Assembly: GCF_030063245.1 (NCBI RefSeq)
Contig: NZ_JASISR010000016.1
Span: 42,570 to 106,569, forward strand
Origin: Paenarthrobacter sp. PH39-S1
Lineage (GTDB): Bacteria > Actinomycetota > Actinomycetes > Actinomycetales > Micrococcaceae
Length of the DNA stretch: 64,000 nucleotides
Direction of reading: 5' to 3'
The notes beneath the pieces are model-generated. The model did not search any database. It had not been told where the DNA came from and saw only the letters and a list, made by a program, of their open reading frames with translations. Shown one piece after another: positions 8,429 to 18,512 of this stretch. Position numbers and translations under genes: made by a program. Numbering within the stretch: the first letter of the stretch is position 1; every line of letters begins with the position of its first letter.

Positions 8429-9930
8429 TTGCGGTTGTCTTTTTCAGTATCATTGCCCTCTCAATCGGTGTGGCTTTGGCCGCGCGGCGCGGATCCACAA
8501 GTCGGGGACCGTTGGCTACGTTGATTGCAGGCCGATCCCTGCCGGGCTGGCTGATTTTTTTCCTCGCCGTAGGCGAAATATACAGCGTCGGAACGATGCT
8601 CGGATTCCCGGGTGGCATCTACGCCAAGGGAGCGTCATACGGAGTATGGTTTATTGGCTACATTCTCTTGGGCTATGTCTTCGGGTATTTCCTTGCACCT
8701 CTGGTCTGGCGTGCTGGCAAGGTGTACAACGCAGTCACTGTGCCGGACGTCATGTACGGCCACTACCGCAGCCGGTCACTCGAAAAGTTAGCCGCTTTGA
8801 CTTTCGCACTGGCCCTTATACCTTGGGCCGTGTTCCAGTTCGTGGGACTGCAAACAGTCCTCAGCGGGCTCGGACTGCCGGTAAGCCGCCTTGGCATCAT
8901 TGTCGGATCAGCAGTGATCGCCTTCCTGTACGTAGCTATTTCTGGCATGCGGTCAACTGCTTTTGTTGCAATCGTCAAGGACTTGTTTATGTTCTTGGGT
9001 ATAACCCTTGTTGGAATTGTTGCCGTAATCGCGGCCAAGGGCGTCCCAGGGGTCTTTGAAGAGGTGGCCACGAGACCAGACATGACCACGATTACTGGCG
9101 GGGCTCTGGTATTTGCCATGACGACGATATTTGTACAATCGATCCAATTTTACCTAACTTTTCCCGCGCAGTTCCTTTTCTCCGCAAAATCTGAAAGTTC
9201 CATTAAGAAGTCTGTTATTTGGATGCCTTCGTACATGCTCATGTATCCGCTTCTGGTATTCGCGGCATATTACGGCATCAGTCACGCACCCAACCTGGCT
9301 AAGCCGGACGGCATCTTTTTAGCGGTCACTCGGGATCTCGCGCCCGAATGGATTGTTGGCCTGGTAGCCGCGGGCGCCGGCTTGTCTGCGCTGATCGTGC
9401 TTGCGGGGAACTCATTGATGTTTGGGGGTGTGCTTACACGCAACCTCGTCCCCGCACTTTCCAATTCCAAGACTTCACATAGCGTCAAGTTGGTCATGGG
9501 GCTCTTCCTAGTCTTCACAGCAACCCTTTCCACCTTCACTTCGTCAATAATGCTCACATTCCTGAACCTTGCTCTGGCTTTGACGGCCCAGCTCGTACCG
9601 GCCTGGTTCGGCGTCATGTTCTTTCGGAAGTTCAAGGCCCCCGCCTTATCGGTGGGCTTGGTCGTCGGGTGTGCCCTTGTGGCGTTCTTTTACTTTTCGA
9701 AGCTTGTTCCCGGCAATATCAACACCGGGCTCATTGCGCTGGCAGCAAATCTATCGGTTGTCATCATCCTCAGCATGATCTTCAAGGGAAGCACCTCCGA
9801 ACACATGCCAGTGGCCAAGCGGGCGAAAGAGATCCTCGGGAAACGCGCTGAAAGTCTGAAAGTTGCCGACCACGATACCGACAAAGTCACTATTTCAAGT
9901 ACCGGCGCAGCCATGAACGAGGAGGGCTAA
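8425..9930 (+). CDS. Sodium:solute symporter (SSF family)
   Basis: A 501-residue inner-membrane permease with about 13 predicted helices. Family features visible near the front are LATLIAGRSLPGWLIFFLAV and YSVGTMLGFPGGIYAKGASYGVWF, the usual SSF opening, and VTVPDVMYGHYRSRSLEKLAAL in the third segment. It should co-transport a small organic solute with sodium. The start ATG at 8425 overlaps the DUF3311 stop and sits behind GAAGGAG. Its stop overlaps the next ATG (TAATG), coupling it to the amidohydrolase. This suggests that the substrate is a nucleobase-like, hydantoin-like or related cyclic amide. The coding sequence is richer in A/T-ending codons than its neighbours, consistent with recent acquisition. 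Confidence 0.92.
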   Translation: MIAVVFFSIIALSIGVALAARRGSTSRGPLATLIAGRSLPGWLIFFLAVGEIYSVGTMLGFPGGIYAKGASYGVWFIGYILLGYVFGYFLAPLVWRAGKVYNAVTVPDVMYGHYRSRSLEKLAALTFALALIPWAVFQFVGLQTVLSGLGLPVSRLGIIVGSAVIAFLYVAISGMRSTAFVAIVKDLFMFLGITLVGIVAVIAAKGVPGVFEEVATRPDMTTITGGALVFAMTTIFVQSIQFYLTFPAQFLFSAKSESSIKKSVIWMPSYMLMYPLLVFAAYYGISHAPNLAKPDGIFLAVTRDLAPEWIVGLVAAGAGLSALIVLAGNSLMFGGVLTRNLVPALSNSKTSHSVKLVMGLFLVFTATLSTFTSSIMLTFLNLALALTAQLVPAWFGVMFFRKFKAPALSVGLVVGCALVAFFYFSKLVPGNINTGLIALAANLSVVIILSMIFKGSTSEHMPVAKRAKEILGKRAESLKVADHDTDKVTISSTGAAMNEEG

Positions 9931-11270
9931 TGCAGCCAAACACCAGCCTGCTTTTGCGAAATGTCCGTCGCCCATCCGACGCCGACCCGGTGGACATACA
10001 GGTCGCTGACGGACACATTGTCACAATCGGGAAGCGACAGCGCGAACAACCCGGGGTAGAAGAAATCGACTGTCAGGGGGCACTCCTTCTGCCTGGACTC
10101 ATAGACAGCCATTGCCACATCGATAAGACGCTCTGGAGCGGGTCATGGATTCCTCATACCGCAGGTCCAACCGTTGCCGACCGTATATCGGACGAGCGAC
10201 TCCGCCGTTTCGATGTTGGCTATCCCTCCCGGGAACGCATCACCGCACTGCTGGAGCAAATGTCCAATTGCGGAACGACGAGTATCCGAACTCATACGGA
10301 CGTTGATCCAGAAGTCGGACTGACTGGAATAGAAGCGGTACAGAAAGCGGCATTCGCTCTCAGAGAACGCATTGATGTTCAGCAGGTGGCCTTCCCCCAG
10401 CAAGGAGTCGTAACTCGTCCGGGAACAGCAGCGTTGCTGAAGGATGCAATTGATATGGGGGCTACGGCTATCGGAGGTGTCGACCCTGCCGGATTTGACG
10501 GCGACCCTAATGGACAACTGGATGAAATTTTCAACATTGCCTGCAACACCGGTTGTGAAATAGATATCCACCTTCACGACCCCGGCGAACTCGGCGTCTG
10601 GCAAATCGTACAAATTATTCAACGGACCAAGAGTATGGGTATGGAAGGCCGGGTCACGGTCAGCCATGCATTCTGCCTTGGTGATATGCCGGCCCCCGTG
10701 CAATCAAGAGTATTTAATGGGTTGGCTGAAACACGGATTTCATTGACGACGGCGGCGGTTTTCAGCCGGCCTGTGTTGCCACTGAAAATACTTGCTGATG
10801 AAGGAATAAACGTCGGATCTGGAAATGACGGCATTCGAGACCTGTGGTCCCCATATGGAAACGGCGACATGCTCGAACGTGCCATGTTCGTTGCCTATCG
10901 CGGCGACCTTCGCCGTGATCAGGACATTGAGTTGGCCCTGGACACGGCCACTCACAACGGCGCGAAAATCTTGGGTCTTGAGAACTATGGTTTGGACGTC
11001 GGATGCAAGGCGGACCTTGTCGTGGTCCAGGCACACAACGTTGCTGAAGCTGTGGTCAGCCATCCTCTGCGGGGCTTGGTTATAAAGAATGGACAGGTTG
11101 TCATGAGCGGGACAAGTCCGACAAAAGGCTCTGGGGAGGGTAAACAGCAGCTTCAATCACGCCGCTTTAGCACAGCACGGAGCTCAGGACCTAGGGTTGA
11201 CGCCCTGCTTGCCCCTCCCGAATCCCTGAGAGACGAGTACGTTTTCGCCCACCTACAAAAAGGACCTTGA
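9930..11270 (+). CDS. Cytosine-deaminase-like amidohydrolase
   Basis: A 446-residue metal-dependent hydrolase of the amidohydrolase superfamily. LLLPGLIDSHCHIDKT (about 53-67) carries the HxH metal pair with the HCHIDKT spacing typical of cytosine deaminase and N-isopropylammelide hydrolase relatives. EIDIHLHDPG (about 212), VTVSHAFCLG (about 242) and SGNDGIRDLW (about 304) supply the further His and Asp ligands. The C-terminal beta segment (GCKADLVVVQAHNVAEAV) is standard. It follows the symporter with an overlapping start, so import and hydrolysis of one compound are likely. The tail after residue 400 is variable. The substrate is not determinable from sequence; cytosine, creatinine-like or triazine-like rings are possibilities. 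Confidence 0.9.
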   Translation: MQPNTSLLLRNVRRPSDADPVDIQVADGHIVTIGKRQREQPGVEEIDCQGALLLPGLIDSHCHIDKTLWSGSWIPHTAGPTVADRISDERLRRFDVGYPSRERITALLEQMSNCGTTSIRTHTDVDPEVGLTGIEAVQKAAFALRERIDVQQVAFPQQGVVTRPGTAALLKDAIDMGATAIGGVDPAGFDGDPNGQLDEIFNIACNTGCEIDIHLHDPGELGVWQIVQIIQRTKSMGMEGRVTVSHAFCLGDMPAPVQSRVFNGLAETRISLTTAAVFSRPVLPLKILADEGINVGSGNDGIRDLWSPYGNGDMLERAMFVAYRGDLRRDQDIELALDTATHNGAKILGLENYGLDVGCKADLVVVQAHNVAEAVVSHPLRGLVIKNGQVVMSGTSPTKGSGEGKQQLQSRRFSTARSSGPRVDALLAPPESLRDEYVFAHLQKGP

Positions 11271-11971
11271 GATGACACTTATCCGGCTCTTCAGAATTGA
11301 GAGTGTAGTCAGCGTTGCCGTGTGAGGAGTCCGGGGCGGGAGGTTGTTTCGGCTGAGGTGAGGGCTTTGGGAGAGAATCGGATTGTCTAGATCGTGATTC
11401 CTCGTGCCTCTTGGCCCTCGTGTTCCACGCTACCTTCCATAGCCCTGACCTGACCACATTCTGCCGCATCGATGAGCTCCAGGGCTCTGGACATGTCGGG
11501 TTGGGGTTGGGGGGATGTGCTGGCAAATACGGCGTGATGGTACGGGTAGTCCGGGTAGGTGGTACCGCTGGTTTCGGGGACTCGGTACTGGCCAGAAATC
11601 GTTGTCCTGGATTTCTGGCCAGTATTCGGGGTGACCGTCGCCGGCAAGGGCGTTGGTGTCTACGGGATGTTGTGTCAGAACGACCCGGTCGTATGGTTTC
11701 GCGGCTTCCCGCGAAGTCCATCCCGAGGGAGAAGCCTCTGGCCGGCCGGGAACTCGGGGCCGAGTTGACGTCGCCCGATGAGACTCCTCCGGCCGAAATC
11801 GAACCGCCGTTCTAGAAGCACCGCTGGAGGATTTCTGGAAACTCCAATGTCGGCTGGTAGGCGGCATCAGGGTCCTGCCTGCCATGTCGGGACTGCCGGG
11901 CCTCAATTGCACGAGCGGGCCCGTCGTGTCGGGTGGCTCCGGACTGCCGGGCCGGGACTAAGGAGCCGGGA
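11271..11971. other. Gene-free stretch between operon and reductase
   Basis: About 700 bases with no convincing gene. Open frames exist on both strands but show no family motif and no ribosome-binding site. The only strong structure is the 15-bp inverted repeat at 11586-11624. It probably contains remnants of inserted DNA marking the right border of the acquired operon. Confidence 0.5.
11586..11624. repeat. Perfect 15-bp inverted repeat
   Basis: TACTGGCCAGAAATC (11586-11600) and its exact complement (11610-11624) are separated by 9 bases. No T-tract follows on either strand, so it is not an ordinary terminator. It may be a recombination, protein-binding or element-end site. Confidence 0.75.
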
Positions 11972-12910
11972 CTAACGGGCCGGGGTGGAGATTTCGTCGA
12001 GAACCGCTTCAATCTGCTCGGGTAAGGGCTCCAGGGTCGCATCGAGGATCTGCTTAAGCTGCCCTGCCGTGCGGGCCCCGACCACGGTTCCCGAGACGGC
12101 GGGGCGGCTCAGCAGCCAGCTGAGTGCTACGTCCAGGGGTTGCCGGTCGAGGCCCTTGGCAGCGGTAACAACCGCCTCCGTGACCCGGGCGGGAAGCCCT
12201 GAAAGATAAGGCTGGACATACCCGGCCAGCGCATCGTTCGCGCCCCTGGAATCGGCCGGGATCTGGCCCCGGTATTTCCCGGTCAGTGCGCCCCGTCCCA
12301 GCGGTGCCCAGCACAGCAGGCCGATGCCCAGATGTTCCGCAGCAGGCGTCACTTCCGCTTCGGCACCTCGTTGCAGCAGCGAATATTCCACCTGATTAGC
12401 GACCAGCGGCGTTCGGGATAACGTAGCAGCGCGGGCGAGTTGCCAGCCGCTGTAGTTGGAGACTCCGGCGTAGCGGACCCGACCGGATGTCACGGCGTAA
12501 TCCAGGGCGCTGAGAGTTTCCTCCAGCGGGACGTTATCGTCCCAGGCGTGCGCCAGCCACAGGTCCAGATGGTCGATGCTGAGCCGGGCCAGCGATGAAT
12601 CCAGGGCTGTGAGCATCGCCCGCCGGGAGGTGTCCACCATCCGTTTTCCGTTGCGTCGGGTAATTCCGGCCTTCGAGACCAAAACAACCTCGCTGCGGGC
12701 TACTACGTCGCCGACCATCGCGCCCAGGATTGCTTCGCTTCGACCTTCACCGTAGGTCACTGACGTGTCGATGGTGGTGCCGCCGGCAGCGGTGTAGGCA
12801 CGGAGCTGGTCGCGCGCGGTTTCCTCGTCAGTGTCCGTTCCCCAGGACATGGTGCCGAGGGCCACGGCGGAAACACGCAGTCCGCTGGTGCCTACGTATC
12901 GTTGCTGCAT
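11972..12910 (-). CDS. Aldo/keto reductase
   Basis: A 312-residue NADPH-type oxidoreductase. The AKR tetrad is present: Asp and Tyr in TIDTSVTYGEGRSE (about 46-58), Lys in LVSKAG (about 80) and His in LWLAHAWDD (about 117). AGVSNYSGWQLARA and VVGARTAGQLKQIL are further family segments. It starts MQQRYVGTSGLRVSAVALGT at 12910. It is divergent from uppP with 89 bases between. This reductase/UppP/MshC neighbourhood looks like the ancestral core order, broken only upstream by acquired DNA. Substrate unknown. Confidence 0.92.
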   Translation of the reverse strand: MQQRYVGTSGLRVSAVALGTMSWGTDTDEETARDQLRAYTAAGGTTIDTSVTYGEGRSEAILGAMVGDVVARSEVVLVSKAGITRRNGKRMVDTSRRAMLTALDSSLARLSIDHLDLWLAHAWDDNVPLEETLSALDYAVTSGRVRYAGVSNYSGWQLARAATLSRTPLVANQVEYSLLQRGAEAEVTPAAEHLGIGLLCWAPLGRGALTGKYRGQIPADSRGANDALAGYVQPYLSGLPARVTEAVVTAAKGLDRQPLDVALSWLLSRPAVSGTVVGARTAGQLKQILDATLEPLPEQIEAVLDEISTPAR

Positions 12911-12999
12911 AACGCCAGCTTACGTGCCGGAAAGACAATGTTTTGTGCGTTACGGGCGTTGCGGCAGGGACCTCGCGATTTGTGCCTTAAGGTCGGAAG

Positions 13000-13842
13000 G
13001 TGAACTGGTTTGAAGCTGCCTTCCTCGGCCTGGTACAGGGCCTGACCGAATTCCTTCCCATCTCCTCAAGCGCGCATCTGTTTGTCGTCGGGAAGTTCCT
13101 GCCGACCGGTACCGATCCGGGTGCCGCATTTACCGCGGTGAGCCAATTAGGCACCGAGACCGCCGTGATCGTGTTTTTCTGGAGGGACATAGTCCGGATC
13201 ATCAAGGCGTGGTTCGGCGCCTTGCGGGGTCGGGTGCCGCGGGACAACCCGGATGTGCGGATGGGCTGGCTGGTGATTGTCGGAACCGTGCCAATCGTGG
13301 TCCTGGGCATTCTGTTCCAGAACGCGATTGAATCATCGCTGCGGAATCTGTGGATCGTGGCGACGACGTTGATCGTTTTCGGCCTGATCCTGGCGGTTGC
13401 CGACGCGGTCGCGAAACAGGAACGCGACCTGAAGGATCTGAGCGTGAAACACGGCATCCTCTTCGGCTTCGCCCAGGCGTTGGCGCTGATTCCCGGCGTG
13501 TCCCGTTCCGGCGGAACCATCACGGCCGGCCTGCTGATGGGTTACACCCGGGAAGCGACCGCCCGGTACTCATTCCTGCTCGCCATTCCCGCTGTCTTTG
13601 GCAGCGGTCTCTACGAGTTGTATAGGATCTTTGCCAAGCACGAGGGCGCGCAGGGGCCATTCGGGGTTGGTGAAACGGCCTTGGCCACCGTCATCGCGTT
13701 TGCGGTGGGATATCTGATCATTGGCTGGTTCCTGAAATACATCTCAACCAGAAGCTTCCGGATCTTTGTCTGGTACCGGATCGCCCTGGGTCTTTTGCTG
13801 TTCGTGCTGCTCGGGTTCGGCGTGATCACTCCCGGCCAGTAG
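13000..13842 (+). CDS. uppP: Undecaprenyl-diphosphatase UppP/BacA
   Basis: A 280-residue polytopic membrane enzyme that removes a phosphate from undecaprenyl diphosphate so that the lipid carrier can return to peptidoglycan and wall-polymer synthesis. Both signatures are intact: [18 protein letters not shown] (about 9-26, the Glu-rich active-site helix) and [14 protein letters not shown] (about 164-177, with the catalytic Arg/Ser). The start is GTG at 13000 behind GGAAG. mshC follows after 9 bases and is probably in the same transcript. Bacitracin tolerance is a known property of the family. Confidence 0.97.
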   Translation: MNWFEAAFLGLVQGLTEFLPISSSAHLFVVGKFLPTGTDPGAAFTAVSQLGTETAVIVFFWRDIVRIIKAWFGALRGRVPRDNPDVRMGWLVIVGTVPIVVLGILFQNAIESSLRNLWIVATTLIVFGLILAVADAVAKQERDLKDLSVKHGILFGFAQALALIPGVSRSGGTITAGLLMGYTREATARYSFLLAIPAVFGSGLYELYRIFAKHEGAQGPFGVGETALATVIAFAVGYLIIGWFLKYISTRSFRIFVWYRIALGLLLFVLLGFGVITPGQ

Positions 13843-13851
13843 GCTAAAGCG

Positions 13852-15222
13852 GTGAAGTCTTGGAATTCCCGTCCCGTTCCGCAGCTCGCCGGATCGATGG
13901 CCGCCCTTAGTCTGCACGAAACCAGTTCAGGAGCGGTCCGTCCGCTGCCCGTCCAGGATTCGGCCAGCATGTACGTTTGCGGCATCACTCCCTACGATGC
14001 GACGCACATTGGCCATGCAGCCACCTACGTTGCGTTCGATCTGCTGAACCGTGCCTGGCGTGACGCCGGCCAAAGTGTCAGCTACGTTCAGAATGTGACG
14101 GATGTGGACGATCCGCTGCTGGAGCGTGCGGTCCGCGACGGCGTGGATTGGCGCGAGTTGGCCGTCGAACAGACGGATCTGTTCCGGGCGGACATGGAAG
14201 CGCTCAACGTTCTCGCACCGGAACATTACATCGGCGCCGTGGAATCCATTGAGTGGATTGTTCCGCAGGTTGAACGGCTCGTGGCAGCGGGCTTGGCGTA
14301 CTCCGTGCCAGGGTCGGATGGGGAGCCTTCCGGAGATATCTACTTCTCCGTCGAGGCGGCTTCCACGCCGGCCGCAGGCGGCACTCATGACGGCGGCTCG
14401 GTTGCTGTCGGCGGGACCCGTGAGGGCGCAGCGGTTGCCGTCAGGGCAGCCGACGACGGCGCATGGTGGCTTGGGCAGGTCAGCGGGCTGACGCCGCAGG
14501 AGATGTTGCCCGTTTTTGCCGAGCGCGGGGGAGACCCCGACCGGGCAGGCAAGCGTAATGCGCTGGATCCGTTGCTGTGGCGCGTGGCCCGCGAGGGCGA
14601 GCCGTGCTGGAGTGGTGCGACCCTCGGCGCGGGGCGCCCCGGCTGGCACATCGAATGCACGGTCATTGCCCAGCGTTTTCTGCCCGTTCCGTTTACGGTC
14701 CAGGGCGGCGGTTCCGATTTGGTCTTTCCGCACCATGAGATGGGAGCGGGGCATGCCTATGCCCTGAGCGGTATTGAGATGGCGCGGCACTACGTGCATA
14801 CCGGAATGGTGGGGCTGGACGGTGAGAAAATGAGCAAGTCAAAGGGGAATCTCGTCCTGGTCTCCAAGCTGCGGGCTGGTGGTGTTGACCCTGTTGCCAT
14901 CCGGCTGGCGATCCTGGCCCATCACTACCGCAGCGACTGGTGCTGGACGGACGGGGTCCTGGCGGAGGCAAAGGAACGGCTGCTGCGCTGGAGGCAGGCA
15001 CTGGTTGATACACGCCCCGGGTCCGCAGCTGCGCTGGTTTCCGGGGTGCGGGCGGCGCTGGCCGCTGATCTGGATGCTCCGCGGGCACTGGCGGTCGTGG
15101 ATAGGTGGGCGGCCGCTCAGCCGGCCTCCGGAACGCGACCTGCTGACCGGCATTCCGGGTTGGATTCCGCGGTCGTTACGGACGCGCTCGAGGCGCTGCT
15201 CGGCGTCGTCGTCCAGCCTTAA
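13852..15222 (+). CDS. mshC: Mycothiol ligase MshC
   Basis: This 456-residue cysteine:glucosaminyl-inositol ligase joins Cys to GlcN-Ins in mycothiol biosynthesis. It is a cysteinyl-tRNA synthetase paralogue: [19 protein letters not shown] (about 43-61) holds the zinc-binding Cys and HIGH box, [12 protein letters not shown] (about 324) is the KMSKS loop, and GWHIECTV contains another zinc-site Cys. The tRNA-binding C-terminal domain of CysRS is lacking, as expected for MshC. A Gly/Ala-rich insert sits at about 167-190. GTG start; the TAA overlaps the stop of the convergent PAC2 gene by 4 bases. Confidence 0.96.
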   Translation: MKSWNSRPVPQLAGSMAALSLHETSSGAVRPLPVQDSASMYVCGITPYDATHIGHAATYVAFDLLNRAWRDAGQSVSYVQNVTDVDDPLLERAVRDGVDWRELAVEQTDLFRADMEALNVLAPEHYIGAVESIEWIVPQVERLVAAGLAYSVPGSDGEPSGDIYFSVEAASTPAAGGTHDGGSVAVGGTREGAAVAVRAADDGAWWLGQVSGLTPQEMLPVFAERGGDPDRAGKRNALDPLLWRVAREGEPCWSGATLGAGRPGWHIECTVIAQRFLPVPFTVQGGGSDLVFPHHEMGAGHAYALSGIEMARHYVHTGMVGLDGEKMSKSKGNLVLVSKLRAGGVDPVAIRLAILAHHYRSDWCWTDGVLAEAKERLLRWRQALVDTRPGSAAALVSGVRAALAADLDAPRALAVVDRWAAAQPASGTRPADRHSGLDSAVVTDALEALLGVVVQP

Positions 15223-16106
15223 GGCATGTCCTTGCCGCGTCGTTTGAGGTAACGCTCGAATTCGCGGGCGATGGATTCCCCGCTGGCCTCGGGCAGTTCC
15301 GCGGTGTCCTTTGCCTCCTCCAGTTGCCGGACGTAGGCGGCGATTTCCGGGTCCTCAGTGGCAAGCTCGTCGACCCCCCGTTCCCAAGCCTGGGATTCCT
15401 CTGCCATTTCCTGCGTGTCAAAGGTAATCTGCAGCAAGTCCTCGATCTGGTTCAGCAGGGCCAGCTGCGCCTTAGGTGATGGCGCCTGCGCGACGTAGTG
15501 CGGGACGGCGGCCCATAGCGACACCGTGGGCAGCCCCGCGAGCAGGGCCAATTCGGCCAGCACCCCGACAATGCCAATCGGGCCTTCATACTGTGAGGAT
15601 TCAAGATTCAAGCGGGTCCGCAGCTCGTCGTCGTCGCTGGTGGTGGTCACGGGGATCGGCCGGCTGTGCGGTACATCCGCCAGCAGGGCACCGACCAGCA
15701 CGACATAATTCACATTCAGTCCGGCGGCATGTGCCAGCAGCTCGGCCGTGTAGGCGCGCCACCGGTACGACGGTTCGATGCCGTGCACAAACACCACGTC
15801 CACATTTGATCCCGGCACCGAGGCCTTAGTGAGCTTCGTGGTGGGCCACTTGATTTTGCGCGCTCCGGCGGCGTTGCGTCTCACGGCGGGCCGGGTGAAC
15901 TGAAAGTCGTAGTACTCATCCGGGTTGAGCGTGGCGACTTTTTTGGCGCCCCACAGCCGGTGCAGGTACTTGAGGCAGTCACTGGCGGCTTCGCCTGCGT
16001 CATTCCAGCCTTCGAATGCCGCGAGCATGACAGTGACCCGTTCGCCGTCGGGCACGGACTCGATCAGCCGGCTCACGGGAGACGTGGCGCCTTCGTCGTA
16101 ACTCAT
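15219..16106 (-). CDS. PAC2 family protein
   Basis: A 295-residue soluble protein of the PAC2 (proteasome assembly chaperone 2-like) family, common in Actinobacteria close to Pup-proteasome genes. Typical elements are [14 protein letters not shown] (about 29-42), [32 protein letters not shown] and [16 protein letters not shown]. The C-terminus is acidic with a helical, charged tail ending [13 protein letters not shown] at 16109 and ATG at 16106 are possible; the GGAGG spacing favours ATG. The biochemical role in bacteria is not established; a link with the proteasome a few genes away is suggestive only. Confidence 0.9.
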   Translation of the reverse strand: MSYDEGATSPVSRLIESVPDGERVTVMLAAFEGWNDAGEAASDCLKYLHRLWGAKKVATLNPDEYYDFQFTRPAVRRNAAGARKIKWPTTKLTKASVPGSNVDVVFVHGIEPSYRWRAYTAELLAHAAGLNVNYVVLVGALLADVPHSRPIPVTTTSDDDELRTRLNLESSQYEGPIGIVGVLAELALLAGLPTVSLWAAVPHYVAQAPSPKAQLALLNQIEDLLQITFDTQEMAEESQAWERGVDELATEDPEIAAYVRQLEEAKDTAELPEASGESIAREFERYLKRRGKDMP

Positions 16107-16240
16107 CACGCCTCCACCCTACGACGGCGGGGACTTGACGGGCACCAATTACGGCTAAGAGCTTAGCGGCGCTCCAGGCGGCTGGGTCGGATGCACATTC
16201 GCGCTGAGCATAGACGCCACTGGCTTCCCGTGGCGCCCCG

Positions 16241-16246
16241 TAGACT
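16241..16246 (+). promoter_or_regulatory. -10 box for a leaderless HAD transcript
   Basis: TAGACT ends 6 bases before the ATG at 16253 and no Shine-Dalgarno sequence is present. The position fits transcription starting at the start codon. Confidence 0.4.
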
Positions 16247-16252
16247 GGATCC

Positions 16253-17086
16253 ATGCATTCTTCGGCGGTTTCCAGCGTTCAGTCCAGAGATTCGGGGGTG
16301 CCCGGTGATGCCGGGCAGAGGCCTCGGACGGCCACCCTCAAGGCTGCGCTCTGGGACATGGACGGCACCTTGGTGGATACGGAGCCGTACTGGATCAGCG
16401 CGGAATTTGCTCTGGTCCACGCCCATGGTGGTACATGGAGCCAGGAACAGGCCATGGGCATGGTGGGGCAGTCGTTGGTGCACTCTGCCGGTGTGCTCCA
16501 GCAGGCCGGCGTCCGGATGGAGATCCGTGAAATCATCGATCATTTGACCGCCGAGGTGATCCGGCAGGTGCGGCAGGAAATTCCATGGCGGCCGGGCGCG
16601 CGGGAACTGCTGCATGGACTCTTCGAAGCCGGCGTGCGCTGTGCGCTGGTGACGATGAGCGAGACCCCGCTGGCGGCTGAAATTGTTACTGGTTTGCCGC
16701 AGGAGTATTTCGAATTCATGGTCACCGGTGACGCAGTCACACACGGTAAGCCGCATCCGGAACCCTATCTGACCGCGGTGCAGCGGTTGCGGGTGCTGGA
16801 TCCGCAGCTGAGTATCCACGAGTGCCTGGCACTGGAGGACTCCATACCCGGCGTCGCCTCCGCGCAGGCTTCAGGCGTGGTGACGCTGGCGATTCCCCAC
16901 TCGGTGCCGCTGCCCGAGGATGCGGGCCGTACCACCTGGACGTCGTTGGCCGGACGTAGCGTGGAAGACCTGCGTGGATTGGTCTGCGACCGGGCTGTCC
17001 AACTCGCCGCCGGATTGATCCCCACAGTCGGGGTCGCCGCCGCTTCCGCACCCGTCGGTTCCACAGCCACTGGTAGCGCAGAGTGA
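16253..17086 (+). CDS. HAD superfamily hydrolase (subfamily IA)
   Basis: A 277-residue phosphatase or phosphomutase-like protein. Motif I is AALWDMDGTLVDTEP (about 31-45, nucleophile and acid Asp), motif II is ALVTMSET (about 125), and motifs III-IV are HGKPHPEPYL (Lys) and CLALEDSIPGVASA (Asp pair). The helical cap between motifs I and II is of the beta-phosphoglucomutase size. Residues 1-28 form a polar extension. The gene overlaps the following protease gene (GTGA), so they are coupled. The substrate is probably a small phosphorylated metabolite but cannot be named. Confidence 0.92.
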   Translation: MHSSAVSSVQSRDSGVPGDAGQRPRTATLKAALWDMDGTLVDTEPYWISAEFALVHAHGGTWSQEQAMGMVGQSLVHSAGVLQQAGVRMEIREIIDHLTAEVIRQVRQEIPWRPGARELLHGLFEAGVRCALVTMSETPLAAEIVTGLPQEYFEFMVTGDAVTHGKPHPEPYLTAVQRLRVLDPQLSIHECLALEDSIPGVASAQASGVVTLAIPHSVPLPEDAGRTTWTSLAGRSVEDLRGLVCDRAVQLAAGLIPTVGVAAASAPVGSTATGSAE

Positions 17087-18255
17087 GTACGCCCGCGACC
17101 GGTGCGAGGATAGTGCGCGAGGGGATTCCGATGGGCAGGATTGCGGGCATCCCGATCGTCTTGGCCTACTCCTGGTTTTTGATTGCGGCGGTTACCGTGT
17201 TCCTCTTCGGCCCGCAGCTGGCCCAGGGCTATCCCGGCTTGGGCGCCGGCGCCTACGGTGTGGCTTTCATTTACGCCCTGCTGCTGCTGTTCTCGGTACT
17301 GGTCCACGAGCTTGCACACGCGCTGATGGCAAAGGTGTATCACTGGCCCACGCAGAAGATCGTGCTGAACCTCTGGGGCGGCCACACCCAGTTTGAGAAT
17401 TTCACAGCCACTCCGGGACGTTCGCTGTTGGTGGCGTTTGCCGGACCGGTGGCCAACATCGCGCTGGCCGGGCTGGGCTGGCTGCTGCTCAATAACCTTG
17501 CCGTACCGCAGACCCTGCAGGCGGCAGTGCTGAGCACGCTGGTCAACATCTTCGTGTGGGCCAATCTGCTGATCGGCGCGTTCAATGTGCTGCCCGGTTT
17601 ACCGCTCGACGGCGGCCGGTTGGTTGAGTCGATTGTCTGGAAGGCAACCGGAAGCCAGGAAAAGGGAACAGTCGCGGCGGGCTGGGCCGGTCGAATCATC
17701 GTGGTCCTGCTGGTCCTCGCCGTCGTTGGGTTACCGTTGCTCAACGGTGGCCAGCCGAGCAGCACCAACATTTTGGTTACGGTGTTCATTGCCGGTTTCC
17801 TCTGGCTGGGCGCCACCGCTGCGATCAGCAATGCCCGGATGCGGCTGCGGCTGCCGGAGATCAGCGCCGGCCGGCTCAGCGACAGGGCTGTCGGCATGCC
17901 GGACGGGTCCTCCGTGGCGCAGGTGCTCGCCGTGGGCGGGTCAAATCCTGGGCTTTCCATTGTGCTGTGTACGCCCGACGGCAGGCCCTCGGCGATCGTG
18001 GACCAAAACGTGCTGGCCAGTGTTCCCGGTGCCGTTGCAGTTAACACGCCGGCCACGGCGGTGGCCAGAAATCTTGCTGCCGGTGCGTATGTGCCGCAGT
18101 CGGCCTCGGGACAGGAACTGGTCCAGTATCTGGCTCAGCTGGCCGGCAGCGAATACGCTGTGATCGATCAGCGCGGTCAGGTGACGGGGGTGCTCAGCCA
18201 GGCCGTGGTGGTCGCTGCCATTACCGGCAAACCCGACCCCCGGCTGAGCAGTTGA
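17083..18255 (+). CDS. Site-2 protease family (M50) membrane peptidase
   Basis: A 390-residue intramembrane metalloprotease with about six helices. VLVHELAHALMAKVY (about 67-81) is the HExxH zinc motif, and NVLPGLPLDGGRLVES (about 168-183) supplies the third ligand in the LDG motif. The C-terminal 130 residues form a soluble CBS-like region (SVAQVLAVGG and DQRGQVTGVLSQ). Such Rip-like proteases can cleave anti-sigma factors or membrane-bound regulators. The start GTG at 17083 overlaps the HAD stop. It is followed by about 250 bases without a gene before trmI. Confidence 0.93.
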   Translation: MSTPATGARIVREGIPMGRIAGIPIVLAYSWFLIAAVTVFLFGPQLAQGYPGLGAGAYGVAFIYALLLLFSVLVHELAHALMAKVYHWPTQKIVLNLWGGHTQFENFTATPGRSLLVAFAGPVANIALAGLGWLLLNNLAVPQTLQAAVLSTLVNIFVWANLLIGAFNVLPGLPLDGGRLVESIVWKATGSQEKGTVAAGWAGRIIVVLLVLAVVGLPLLNGGQPSSTNILVTVFIAGFLWLGATAAISNARMRLRLPEISAGRLSDRAVGMPDGSSVAQVLAVGGSNPGLSIVLCTPDGRPSAIVDQNVLASVPGAVAVNTPATAVARNLAAGAYVPQSASGQELVQYLAQLAGSEYAVIDQRGQVTGVLSQAVVVAAITGKPDPRLSS

Positions 18256-18512
18256 CCAGCTGACAGCCGGAGGGGCCGACGCGCCCGGCGGGGTGGTGGC
18301 ATCCGCTGAAGCGCGGGGCGGCCCGGCGGAGTCGGCTGGACCGGGGGTCGCCGGGCGGAATTGGCTGGCCCGGGGAGGGCGGCCGGCAACGGCTGACCGC
18401 GGGGCGGGCTGCGGGTCTTCGCTGAAGCAGCGGCCGGTTGGACGACGGTCTTCCGGCCTCCGTCGACGCACAGGAATTGTTCACTTAACTTTCATCAGTA
18501 AGGACCTTGAGT

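Noticed and set aside
11411-11912. Open frames on both strands between the amidohydrolase and the reductase
   Set aside because: No start signals, no domain-like segments, and their composition resembles shadow frames.
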